Source: JBGTIS01 sp041745535
GTDB lineage: Bacteria > Bacteroidota > Bacteroidia > Cytophagales > Cyclobacteriaceae
Reading direction: 5' to 3'
Length of the DNA: 64,000 nt
Assembly (NCBI GenBank): GCA_041745535.1
Contig: JBGTIS010000063.1
Span: forward strand, 1 to 64,000
This document shows positions 46,030 to 54,928 of the stretch, piece by piece. Numbering within the stretch: the first letter of the stretch is position 1; the number at the start of each line of letters is the position of its first letter. The notes under the pieces are model-generated. The model saw only the letters and a list, made by a program, of their open reading frames with translations. It had not been told where the DNA came from and did no database searches. Position numbers and translations under genes: made by a program.

Positions 46030-47697
46030 ATGAGATATATTAAACATCTATATAAAGCACTTTTGGCATCGCTGATTCTGATAGTCGGCTGTACCAAAGA
46101 TTTTGATGAAATCAATACCAATCCCAGCATCGTTACCGACCCCAATGTAGGGTACCTGTTTACCTATGCCGAAGATAAGCTGGTTACCTACCAGGGTACC
46201 GAATGGGTATGGGAATATATGGAACACCTGTTGCGCTATTCTCAGCACATTACGGCAGACCCTTATGAACTTTCCGGGAATGTAAATTCCAGATATCCGG
46301 CGTTTTATCGGGAGATATTACCCAATCTGGTGGAAATACGAGAGGAAATAGACAAAAAAGAAGATGCTGCCCGCTACCAGAATATGAAGATGGTGACCTA
46401 TGTGCTGCAAATTCTTCAGGCTATTAAAGTAAGCGATATGAATGGCGCGATTCCTTACCAGGAGGCAGGATTAGGCCGCTACGAAGGGGTTTTTAATCCG
46501 GTGTATAACAGTCAGGCCGAGTTATTTACCATCTGGCTGAACCAGTTGGACGAAGCCATTACAACCATTACCGCTAACGGATCAACCGACCAGGAAAATT
46601 TTGGTGAAGCCGATCTGTTTTTTCAGGGTGACTATACCAATTGGGTTAAACTGGCCAATACTTTGAAATTAAGAATCGCTGCCAGAATACAAAATCAGGA
46701 TGCCAGTCAGGCCGCGCAAATCTTTCAGCAGGTAATGCAGGATGCGGTCGGGCCCATTGACAGCGACGTGGTGCAGATGGTATATAGCAATGACAACTAC
46801 TCGCCGTTTGGCACCGGTGGGGAAATCGATTATCGAAGTCGCCGTTTTGCTACCAGCACCATCGTAGACTTTATGAAAAGGGCTAACGATCCCCGGCTGC
46901 CAATTTATTTTCAGGCCAATGACCTGACCGGAAACTTCCGGGATTCCCTGGATTTTTATGGCGTTACATTGCCCGACTTTATCGACCCTGCTGATCCTTT
47001 GATTGAGTTTCAGGGTGGACCAGTGGACTGGAGTCTGACACCGGAAGTATCGACCTACTTCAATAATCCGATCGCTGTAGGTACCAACCGGTATTTTCTG
47101 ATCTCACCCATCAACCGTAGGTTCTTTTCGCCTAAGGTCGACAATGGTAATGGTATTTTCACCAACGTGATCGTATCATATGCGGAAACCTGTTTTTACA
47201 TCGCTGAATTTATACAAAAGGGGTATGGCACCGGTTCGGCAGTAGAATGGTACAACCGGGGCATCGCGTCTTCTATCCGTACCATGAATATGATTGCTCA
47301 TGATGCCCAGTCTACCATAGCTTTTACTGATAACGGGGATTCCAGGATAGAAGCTTATCAGAATCATCCGGAGGTAATATTGAACGGAGTGAACGATCTG
47401 GAACGGATTTACATTCAGCAGTACCTGCAATTTTACCGGCAGCCCAACGAAGCCTTTGTGTTTACCCGACGCACCGGTTATCCCACCTTCGATTCTAATT
47501 ACTATCCGCGACAAGCCTATTCTCAGGTAATTCCCCGCAGGTTCTGGCTGGACGATCCGGGAGAGGTAAACCGGCAAAACTGGGAGAATGCCATGCAGGA
47601 GCAGGGTTTTACGCCCCGTTCACAGGATGTGGTAGACCTGAACGAAGAACGAATCTGGTACGACAAAGCCGCGCCTGATTTCGGCGAGGGTAATTAA
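46030..47697 (+). CDS. SusD-like nutrient-binding lipoprotein
   Basis: This 555-residue protein has a lipoprotein signal (LLASLILIVGCTKDFDEINT, lipobox Cys near residue 21) and the SusD-like_2 family layout, starting FDEINTNPSIVTDPN and continuing with TPR-like helices (YQNMKMVTYVLQILQAIKVS, LDEAITTITAN). SusD proteins form a lid over the SusC channel and capture glycans or other oligomers at the cell surface. It is the last gene of the sigma/anti-sigma/SusC/SusD unit. No glycoside hydrolase is encoded in this unit, so its substrate may be a peptide or small glycan. Confidence 0.93.
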   Translation: MRYIKHLYKALLASLILIVGCTKDFDEINTNPSIVTDPNVGYLFTYAEDKLVTYQGTEWVWEYMEHLLRYSQHITADPYELSGNVNSRYPAFYREILPNLVEIREEIDKKEDAARYQNMKMVTYVLQILQAIKVSDMNGAIPYQEAGLGRYEGVFNPVYNSQAELFTIWLNQLDEAITTITANGSTDQENFGEADLFFQGDYTNWVKLANTLKLRIAARIQNQDASQAAQIFQQVMQDAVGPIDSDVVQMVYSNDNYSPFGTGGEIDYRSRRFATSTIVDFMKRANDPRLPIYFQANDLTGNFRDSLDFYGVTLPDFIDPADPLIEFQGGPVDWSLTPEVSTYFNNPIAVGTNRYFLISPINRRFFSPKVDNGNGIFTNVIVSYAETCFYIAEFIQKGYGTGSAVEWYNRGIASSIRTMNMIAHDAQSTIAFTDNGDSRIEAYQNHPEVILNGVNDLERIYIQQYLQFYRQPNEAFVFTRRTGYPTFDSNYYPRQAYSQVIPRRFWLDDPGEVNRQNWENAMQEQGFTPRSQDVVDLNEERIWYDKAAPDFGEGN

Positions 47698-47793
47698 TTC
47701 GCGAAGTCGGCCTGAATTACAGTAACGTTTTGGGTGAAGAAAGGATTGTTTTATTCATGATTGAATAGAGCAGTCCTTTTTTTATGCCGGGCC

Positions 47794-47983
47794 TTTTAAG
47801 CAGGTGAGCAAAAGTAATAAAGTACTCCTTGCCGCATTTATTGCGGCATCTCCCTATGGGTTTGCAGGGATACTGTTAGGAAGACCGCACGAAATGCATG
47901 AGACCTAGCGCGGCTACCGCCGGAATAACTCCGGTCGGCGCCCCGACGGTCGGCGCCCCGACGGGGAGAATGCCCTAAAACTA
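47794..47983. repeat. Dispersed structured repeat, copy A
   Basis: This segment of about 190 bases matches, in reverse orientation, the segment at 62754-62892. Shared blocks are TTTAAGCAGGYGAGCAAAAG, then TAATAAAGTAYTCCTTGCCG, a central hairpin, a second hairpin with CCGGAATAA, and an end with CTTAAAACTAT or CCTAAAACTAT. The first stem here is GCCGCA/TGCGGC (47831-47836 with 47842-47847); the other copy has GCCGGA/TCCGGC. The second stem is CCGGA/TCCGG at 47920-47934. Copy A also carries a tandem duplication of a 15-mer (CGGTCGGCGCCCCGA at 47932-47946 and 47947-47961). The right edge coincides with the start of the truncated TetR frame. Confidence 0.75.
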
Positions 47984-48508
47984 TCCAGAAGGGCGCTTTA
48001 TAATATGTTTAATGATAAGGAAGGTTTATTGACCGCTTGTCTGGATTTAAATTACCTGGAGGAAATTGAAGAGGGAAAAAAGGTATTTGAAACGGCAGAA
48101 GACGTCCTCGATTGCTTTTTAAAAGCCGGACGGCAGGTCATGGAAAGGGAATTTACCCTAAATCCTAACTTTTATTACGATATTCTGCATTACTATCCTG
48201 AACTCAGGGATAAAGCGATCAGAAACAATGAAAATTTTAACCGCAAAGGAACGGCGGAACTCATCGCCGAGGGCATACGCACCGGCTTGTTCGATACACA
48301 TCTGGACCCAAAACTGGTAGCTGAAGTAATCATCCTGCTGTACGAAGGGTTATTGAAAGAAAATATAGATGAAAAGCTGGGATATACCAAAACTGACCTG
48401 ATCAACAAAGCCCTTTTCCCTTATCTGAAAGGTATTTGTACGCCATTGGGACTTGAAAAACTGATTGACCATACCCAACGCTATCAGCAGGAAAAAACAA
48501 TTATTTAG
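47975..48508 (+). pseudogene. 5'-truncated TetR/AcrR regulator
   Basis: The frame that opens at the ATG at 48005 (167 residues) is already inside a TetR protein. Reading upstream in the same frame gives ALKLSRRALYN before MFNDKEGLLTACLDL, which is the end of the HTH recognition helix (the usual SRRALYNYFxDKEGLL). The helices before it are missing, and the sequence instead runs into the dispersed repeat at about 47983. The C-terminal ligand/dimer domain continues intact to 48508. Without the first two helices of the HTH the product cannot bind DNA normally, although a short protein from 48005 could still be made. Confidence 0.75.
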
Positions 48509-48561
48509 CTTTCAATAGATAATACGCGGAATACAAGATATTTACACTTACTCTAACCCCT

Positions 48562-50348
48562 ATGAAAAAGAAAATACTCATACCCGGCCTGGTGATTGTG
48601 GCTGGTTTGCTGCTGTACTTTACCGTATTCTCAAGCAGTAAAAATGAAAGTAAAGTGCTGGTTTTTTCCAAAACAGCCGGCTTCCGGCACGAGTCGATTG
48701 AACCCGGTATTGAGGCTATCAAAAAGCTGGGCAGCCAGCATCATTTTAAAGTAGAAGCCACCGAAGATGCCAGTGTGTTCAACGAAAATTATCTGAAAGA
48801 TTTTCAGGTTATTATTTTCCTCAATACCACCGGCGACATTCTGGATCCTGTGCGGCAAAGTCAGGTAGAGCGCTTTATTCAGGCAGGCGGCGGTTTTGTA
48901 GGCATTCATGCCGCCGCCGATACCGAATATGCCTGGCCCTGGTACGGTAAACTGGTAGGCGCTTATTTCGACGGCCATCCGAACAATCCGAATGTGCGGG
49001 AAGCTACTTTGCACATCACCAACCCAAACCACCTGGCCACCGATTCCCTGCCCGAAACCTGGACCAGGGCCGATGAATGGTACAACTACAAAGCCATCAA
49101 TCCTGAAAATAATACACTCATTAATCTGGATGAATCTTCTTACGGAGGCGGCACCAATGGCGACAACCATCCGATGGCCTGGTACAAAGAATATGATGGC
49201 GGCCGGGCTTTCTATACCGGCCTGGGCCATACCAACGAATCTTATAACGACCCCTTGTACCTGAATCATCTTTTAGGCGGCATCCGGTATGCCATGGGTA
49301 CCGGAAACCCGGTAGATTACAGCAAGGCGTACGCGGAAGTAGTGCCTGAGGAAAACCGCTTTACCAAAGTGGTGTTTACGCAAAACCTGAACGAGCCGAT
49401 GGAACTGGATTTCCTGGCAGCGAAAAAATCATTTTTATAGAACGAAAAGGAGTGGTTCATCTTTATGATATTGAAAAAAGCGAAGACAAAACTATTGCGC
49501 AAATGGAAGTGTTTTCGGGACTGGAAGATGGGTTACTGGGTGTAGCGGTAGACCCCAACTACGCCGCCAATCACTGGGTGTACTTCTTCTATTCTCCTAA
49601 AGGGGATAAAGCCGAACAGTATATATCCCGCTTTACCCTGGAAAACGACAGCCTGGATATGGCGTCTGAAAAGGTACTACTCGTCGTACCTACCCAGCGT
49701 CAGGAATGTTGCCATTCGGCAGGTTCTCTGGAGTTTGGTCCAGGTGGTAATTTGTTTATTTCATTGGGCGATAACACCAATCCGCACGAGTCGGACGGTT
49801 TTGGTCCTATTGATGAGCGGGAAGGAAGAAGCCCCTGGGACGCGCAAAAATCCGCTGGCAACACCAACGACCTTAGGGGAAAAATTCTCAGGATAAAGCC
49901 GGAAGACGATGGCTCTTACAGCATACCGGAAGGCAATCTGTTTGCCGATGCCGCACAGGGCCGGCCGGAAATTTATGTGATGGGCAATCGCAATCCTTAC
50001 CGCATCTCCATTGATTCCCGTACCGGGTACCTGTATTGGGGTGAGGTAGGGCCTGATGCCCGAAAAGACTCCCTGGCTCGCGGTCCGAAAGGATATGATG
50101 AAGTGAATCAGGCCAAAACCGCGGGCAATTACGGCTGGCCCTATTTTGTAGGAAACAACAAAGCCTACTATAAGTATGATTTTGCCGCTGAAAAAGCTGG
50201 CGATGCGTTCGATCCGAAAAAGCCTGTCAACAATTCACCGAATAATACCGGTGCCAAAGAGTTACCCCCGGCGCGGGAAGCCATGGTGTATTATCCTTAT
50301 GACCAGTCTGAAGAATTTCCTTATCTGGGTACAGGTTCGCGCGATTAA
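48562..50348 (+). pseudogene. ThuA / sugar dehydrogenase fusion, frameshifted and truncated
   Basis: The first part (48562-49440, 292 residues) has an N-terminal membrane anchor and a ThuA-like GATase-fold domain: KVLVFSKTAGFRHESIEPGI, GGGFVGIHAAADTEYAWPWY, and NHPMAWYKEYDGGRAFYTGL. The second part (from about 49425 to 50348) is in another frame and reads EKIIFIERKGVVHLYDIEKS, then GLLGVAVDPNYAANHWVYFF and ECCHSAGSLEFGPGGNLFIS: a PQQ-dependent (GDH/sorbosone type) sugar dehydrogenase domain. These two domains normally form one polypeptide of more than 1000 residues. A single-base frameshift near 49414-49428, around a run of six A, separates them. The 3' end is cut at about 50343, just after the conserved LGTGSR, where a remnant of an RND gene on the other strand begins. 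Confidence 0.82.
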
Positions 50349-51345
50349 TCGGTGTTACCGGCAAATGCGTTTTGCATGGTACCGCCTACCTGGTCCATCG
50401 TCAGATGAAACAAGGCCATTTTTTGCCGATCCACACTGATAGCGATTTCCGGATTTTCACCTTCAACAGAGATGTCTTCCTCACGGGTACCGGCTACCTC
50501 AGATACGGTTGCTTTGACCCGCTCGGCCACTACCAGTAGGGTATCTATGTTGTTACCAGTAAGAATAACCTGTATGGGTGCGGGCGGTACCACCTCCCAC
50601 CATACTTACCGCGGCGGTAGTAAATTTAGCGCCGGGTACCTGGGTAGCCAGTTCATCTTTGATTTTTTGCGCATATGTAACAGAGCTCACGCTACGCATT
50701 TCAGGGCTGATCATTTTGGCATTGAACTGCGCCATATAGGCCGCTGTACCCATAGTACTACTGGCTTGTCCAATGGTGGTAAAAGCTGACTCTTGTTGTT
50801 TAGAAAAACTAATGTCTTCCAGTTGGGTCTGCGAATTAGCCTGATTCACTTTTAACTGATTAAGATCAGTTCTTTTGATCAAACCATTATCTAACTGCGC
50901 CTGAGAGATGACTACCAGCTGATCTATGCGGGCATAGTTGGCTTCGGCGATATCTCGCTGTAAATCTGTTACCTGTATCTGTAAATATAATTTAGCGATA
51001 TTTTCTACCAGATCCTGTGTGGTTTTCAGGGTATTGAGCTGATAATGATCTTTTAGCGCGGTGGTACTTTTGATAGCGGTAAACAGTTGTTTATTAAAAA
51101 GGGGCTGCGATACTTCCAGGCCGGCGGTAACCCCATAGCGAACGCCAAACGATTTGCTCATCAACGCGGGAGCTTTCCAAACCCGGATTATGCGCTACGC
51201 CATAACGGATAGCCTCTTCCAGCGAAAACGTATGGACGTTCTTCTGAGATTGCGCCTGGGCCACTACCGGCAGCAGAAAAAGTAGCAGCAAGTAGCCAAG
51301 CCAGGGCAAAGAAGCTGCTTTTAATTGATTTGATATAGGATTCAT
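50345..51345 (-). pseudogene. Scrambled TolC / RND efflux remnant
   Basis: Reading leftward, a TolC-family start with signal peptide (MNPISNQLKAASLPWLGYLL, then TFSLEEAIRYGVAHNPGLE) begins at 51345 and loses homology near 51185. A second frame (to about 50790) resumes TolC helices (GLEVSQPLFNKQLFTAIKST, DLQRDIAEANYARIDQLVVI). That frame then runs directly into an RND (AcrB/HAE-type) inner segment (TIGQASSTMGTAAYMAQFNA, GAKFTTAAVSMVGGG). After another frame change, RND sequence continues (APIQVILTGNNIDTLLVVAE, SVDRQKMALFHLTMDQVGGT) to FAGNTD at about 50348. The periplasmic adaptor and most of the pump are absent. At least two internal deletions and frameshifts have destroyed a GbsR-TolC-adaptor-RND type operon. 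Confidence 0.82.
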
Positions 51346-51488
51346 ATTAGTTTGATTTATTGAATTTTCGTTGCGACAAGTTTTAATAAGAATTGTATTT
51401 TTAGTTAATTTCATTTAATTCGTAAATATATATTTAGTTCGGTAATAACAGAACTAAAGAGGTAAAAAAATTTGGTTTATTTATTTTC

Positions 51489-51959
51489 CTATTTTTTCTC
51501 CCAATTACTAATAATTTCACTAACTCCTACTTCCAGTTCAGTATAAAAATCAGCCATTTCCAATAACTCATTATTAAAATCTTTGTATTTATCAGAACGC
51601 ATGTCTACGGTTTCTTTCATTATTTGCCGTAAACCTAAAATGTCCTCTAATCGTTTTTTGATCACGCCTATCCAGGTCGAAATACTAATTTGAAAATATC
51701 GCTTCCGATCACCGGGGAAAGTAATATAGTCGACCATCCCTTCCGATTGTAACAATCTCAAAGAATTGCTTACCGTACTTTTGCTGGCTACCACAGCTTC
51801 CACAATTTCCTCAAAGGTGCGGTAGGGAGGTTCAGACACCATGAGTAAACCAATGATTCTGGATGCTACAGGCGAAAACCCTGATTTTTCAAAAAAGATC
51901 CCAATCTTCTCTATCTGCTTTTTCTTTTCCGGGGCAATATTTACATGTTCTCCAAACAT
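51489..51959 (-). CDS. GbsR/MarR-family transcriptional regulator
   Basis: This 156-residue protein has a winged helix: KIGIFFEKSGFSPVASRIIG, then FEEIVEAVVASKSTVSNSLR, then LLQSEGMVDYITFPGDRKRY for the wing. A C-terminal dimerisation coiled coil follows. GbsR-type regulators often head TolC/adaptor/RND efflux operons in Bacteroidota. It is transcribed toward the TolC/RND remnant, 143 bases away, and is itself intact, so it may now control only itself or distant genes. Confidence 0.85.
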   Translation of the reverse strand: MFGEHVNIAPEKKKQIEKIGIFFEKSGFSPVASRIIGLLMVSEPPYRTFEEIVEAVVASKSTVSNSLRLLQSEGMVDYITFPGDRKRYFQISISTWIGVIKKRLEDILGLRQIMKETVDMRSDKYKDFNNELLEMADFYTELEVGVSEIISNWEKK

Positions 51960-52112
51960 AATTGTTTCTTTTTAGTTTTTTAATTGGGTTAACGTAACAA
52001 ATATACAGAAAATTTTAGTTGGTTCTGAATTAACCGAACTAATTTTTCTTAAAGCCGTAATACCTAACAGATAAATACATAATTTTTTAACACATTTCAC
52101 AAAATAAATACT

Positions 52113-52607
52113 ATGAAAACAATTCACTTTTTTACTAAAAATTACAAAACCGCATTCGTAGCCATGCTATGCGTTTTCACTTTTTTGGGGTGTAACAAAA
52201 AAATGACCCAATCAGATGTGCAGGACAAAGTAGATGATGCCCGGGAAGCTACCCAGGAAGCCAAAGAAGAAACACAAGCGGCCATAGAAGCCCGGCAGGA
52301 GTTTACGGCTGAGTACAAGGAAACCAAAATAAATGAGCTGGAAGCCAGAAGCGAAGAAATTGATGACCGCATCAAAGATCTGGAAAAAACTGCTAAAAAA
52401 TCTTCTAACAAAGCCGCTTCTTCCGATATTAAATCGGCTATCAGAGAGTTCCAGGACGAAAAGGAGGACATCAATGAGAAAATCAACGATGTAAAAGCAA
52501 TAGAAAGTCAGGATTGGAGCAGTTCTTATGATGAACTGAATGAAGCAATTGGCAGAATTGAAGGCGAAATAGACAGACTTGCTCAAAGTTTGGAAGACAA
52601 CAATTAA
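52113..52607 (+). CDS. Coiled-coil lipoprotein
   Basis: This 164-residue protein has a lipoprotein signal (AFVAMLCVFTFLGCNKK, Cys near residue 27). An almost continuous charged coiled coil follows from about 35 to 160, rich in Glu, Lys, Asp and Ala (DDAREATQEAKEETQAAIEA, EEIDDRIKDLEKT). It resembles small Lpp-like or YgdI-type envelope lipoproteins only in architecture; no named family is assigned. It stands alone, diverging from the GbsR gene and followed by a clear terminator, so it is probably a single-gene transcript for a periplasmic or outer-membrane anchored rod. Confidence 0.78.
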   Translation: MKTIHFFTKNYKTAFVAMLCVFTFLGCNKKMTQSDVQDKVDDAREATQEAKEETQAAIEARQEFTAEYKETKINELEARSEEIDDRIKDLEKTAKKSSNKAASSDIKSAIREFQDEKEDINEKINDVKAIESQDWSSSYDELNEAIGRIEGEIDRLAQSLEDNN

Positions 52608-52639
52608 ACGCGTTGCGTTAGCATTTATTAGTAAAACCA

Positions 52640-52664
52640 AAAAGGCCTGCATTTCAGGCCTTTT
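52640..52664 (+). terminator. Rho-independent terminator after coiled-coil lipoprotein gene
   Basis: Ten-base perfect arms (AAAAGGCCTG at 52640-52649 and CAGGCCTTTT at 52655-52664) with a 5-base loop, ending in four T, lie 33 bases after the stop codon. Confidence 0.85.
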
Positions 52665-52743
52665 AACATTTCCTGCTTAGATTATTTTTTTATCGTACCA
52701 TAACAAGTATTATTTTTTATTTTTATCATCAAGTACTACGTTT

Positions 52744-53505
52744 ATGGAAGCATTTCTCTCCCCAGATTATTTACAACCTGAAAATTTTCTCAGACTTACA
52801 TTTATCCTTTTTTTAGTGATATTCGCCAGGTACTTGTTAATTTCTTACCTTTATCATTATCTTTTTTTTACCCTGTTTAGGAAACAAATGCGCCAATGCG
52901 TTATCAATACCCCGCCGAGTCAGAAAAAGCAGTCGCAAAAAGAAATATACTGGTCGGCTATAACCTCTTTGATTTTCGCGGTATCGGGTACAGGTATGGT
53001 AATGTTATGGCAAAATGAATACACCCAAATTTATACTGATTTTTCTGAATATCCGGTTTGGTACGCTTTGGTAAGTGTGTGCGCTGCCTTGTTTATTCAT
53101 GAAACCTATTATTACTGGATGCACCGGTGGATGCATCGCCCGAAGGTATTTCGGAAAATTCATAAAGTGCATCATGAAAGTATCAAAACATCTTCACTTA
53201 CCTCCTTTTCATTTCATCCGCTCGAGTCGGTATTGCAGGCTATTGTAATACCGGTTATGGTGCTGTTTCTTCCTTTGCACATTTATGTTATTCTTTTTTT
53301 ACTGATCATCATGACTTTTTCAGGAACTATTAATCATGCGGGTGTAGAAATTTATCCGGAAAGATTTCAATGGCATTGGTTAGGCAAATGGATCATTGGT
53401 GCAACGCATCACGATCTGCACCACAAACAGTTTCGCTACAACTTTGGCTTGTATTTTACCTGCTGGGACAAATGGATGCATACCGAAAGTCCTGATTTTA
53501 AGTAA
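52744..53505 (+). CDS. Sterol desaturase / fatty acid hydroxylase family protein
   Basis: This 253-residue protein has four to five membrane segments and the di-iron His clusters of the fatty acid hydroxylase superfamily: HETYYYWMHRWMHR at 119-132, HKVHH at 140-144, and HHDLHH at 222-227, plus an INHAGVEIYP stretch that precedes the last cluster. These integral membrane enzymes use O2 and two Fe to hydroxylate or desaturate lipids, carotenoids or sterols; the bacterial substrate cannot be told from sequence. The gene stands alone between a terminator and decayed genes on the opposite strand. Confidence 0.88.
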   Translation: MEAFLSPDYLQPENFLRLTFILFLVIFARYLLISYLYHYLFFTLFRKQMRQCVINTPPSQKKQSQKEIYWSAITSLIFAVSGTGMVMLWQNEYTQIYTDFSEYPVWYALVSVCAALFIHETYYYWMHRWMHRPKVFRKIHKVHHESIKTSSLTSFSFHPLESVLQAIVIPVMVLFLPLHIYVILFLLIIMTFSGTINHAGVEIYPERFQWHWLGKWIIGATHHDLHHKQFRYNFGLYFTCWDKWMHTESPDFK

Positions 53506-53560
53506 TTGGACAACACTTTTCACCACAGCGCCTTAAGTTTCCAGGAAATTTGATGGCATC

Positions 53561-53824
53561 TTACTTTCTTTTTTTATCCAAATACTTTACCGCATCCTGC
53601 AACTTGATGATATTAGAAGTAATCCCAAACGAAAGGTTGTGCAAAGTATCGGTAAACCTGATGTTGTAATATCGTATGAAAAAAGCGAATTTATCCAGCC
53701 ATGCAGGATAGTACTGATATTTGATATCCAGAATCAGCCGTTTGCTAACTTCAAACCTGGCAGCCTGGTACAAATCGCCAAAGATCCATCCAACCCGGGC
53801 TTCCGCGCTGGATCTTTGTGCCCA
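53561..53824 (-). pseudogene. C-terminal remnant of an outer membrane beta-barrel protein
   Basis: The frame from 53824 down to 53561 has no good start and reads ARVGWIFGDLYQAARFEVSK, then RLILDIKYQYYPAWLDKFAF and FTDTLHNLSFGITSNI, before a charged tail. Amphipathic aromatic strands ending near the C-terminus fit the last strands of a porin-like barrel. A stop immediately upstream and the neighbouring cyclase end leave no room for the rest of the gene, so it is a remnant. The family is not identified. Confidence 0.5.
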
Positions 53825-53839
53825 TCAATACATCACCTG

Positions 53840-54835
53840 CTACTTAATTGGAGGATTGTTCAGCCCTTTTTGTTTTTTTATTAATAATTGTTCCACCGCA
53901 TACAGGCCAACAGTTTCTTGCTTCCCACGTAAAACCATAGTCCCAATTTTTTCTGTGATAAATTCCGGAACTACTCCATATTTTTTCTGGTAATAGGCTG
54001 CTCTTTTTTGAAGCGTCTCCTCAAATTTAAAAAATGCCCGTAAGCAATTATGGTTTTCCAGTCCTTCATTCTGCTCCCAGGTAAGCACTGCCTCATCGCC
54101 TACATACTGATAGATTTTGGCGTTAAATTTTGTTACAATAGCCAGATCGCTAAAGCAGTTCTGCACCAGCTTACTGTACTGAATGTGGCCTAGTTGCTCG
54201 GCAATGGTAGTAGAAGATTTCATATCCAGGAACATAAAAATTACGATTTCCTCGTGAGGATGGTAAAATTTACCATTCATGAATTTCAGCAGGTTGCCGG
54301 GACCTAACAAAAGGTTAATTTGCCTGAGCATACTGAGGATAAAATTTACCAGGATGGTATAGAAGAAAAAAAGTATGAAAGAAGGAGTCTGCACAAATTG
54401 ACCAAATGATGCATTCTCCAGATTCAAATTATACACATACACCAGATATAACATCACAGAAAGTAATGAAATAATCAGTAATTTTCAGATGGGCAATCTT
54501 CTTTCATAAAATGGTTCAAAATAAATCTGGATATAGCCAAAGAGAATCCCGGCCAGGATTCCGAACCCCAGAATCATCCCTAACACCTGAGTGAGGGTAG
54601 GTTGAGTCGGGTTATAGTCGGGTATTCCGTAATTTCTTAGTACAAATAGAAATAAGAGTGCCAGTATCCAGCCAATGATGTAATCAATTACAACAGAGAA
54701 CTTGTATTTCCTAAACATACAGACAAATAATGGTAATGTTGTATTTTGCCAATAAAGATAGGAAGAACCTGCTAAACAAAGGTCAATGGTCATCATTATA
54801 AAGTATATCCATAATACAGAATGGTCAAAGTTCAT
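53840..54835 (-). pseudogene. Class III adenylate/guanylate cyclase with in-frame stop
   Basis: Two open frames in the same phase are separated by a single TGA at 54485-54487. The upstream part (54485-54835) encodes membrane helices (IYFIMMTIDLCLAGSSYLYW, FSVVIDYIIGWILALLFLFV). The downstream part continues membrane helices (LLIISLLSVMLYLVYVYNLN) and then a cyclase catalytic domain with VIFMFLDMKSSTTIAEQLGH (metal-binding Asp) and IYQYVGDEAVLTW. Without the stop it would be a protein of about 330 residues with a six-helix anchor and a cytosolic cyclase domain. A downstream ATG at 54457 could still give a shortened membrane cyclase, so some activity is not ruled out. Confidence 0.8.
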
Positions 54836-54928
54836 GGTTTATAAATTATCTAATTGAATATAGGACAATACCGGTCCATCGTTAAAACATGACACGTATT
54901 TTTTGCGATTTATTTACTATGTTTGAAC

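Noticed and set aside
47831..47847. A simple rho-independent terminator for the SusCD unit
   Set aside because: The hairpin lacks a T-run and is part of a longer repeat that recurs in inverse orientation at 62754-62892.
48631..49269. A 212-residue minus-strand open frame
   Set aside because: It is antisense to the ThuA-like domain, which matches its family over the whole length.
50345..51345. An insertion sequence causing the efflux/dehydrogenase scar
   Set aside because: No transposase fragment, terminal inverted repeats or target duplications are visible at the junction.
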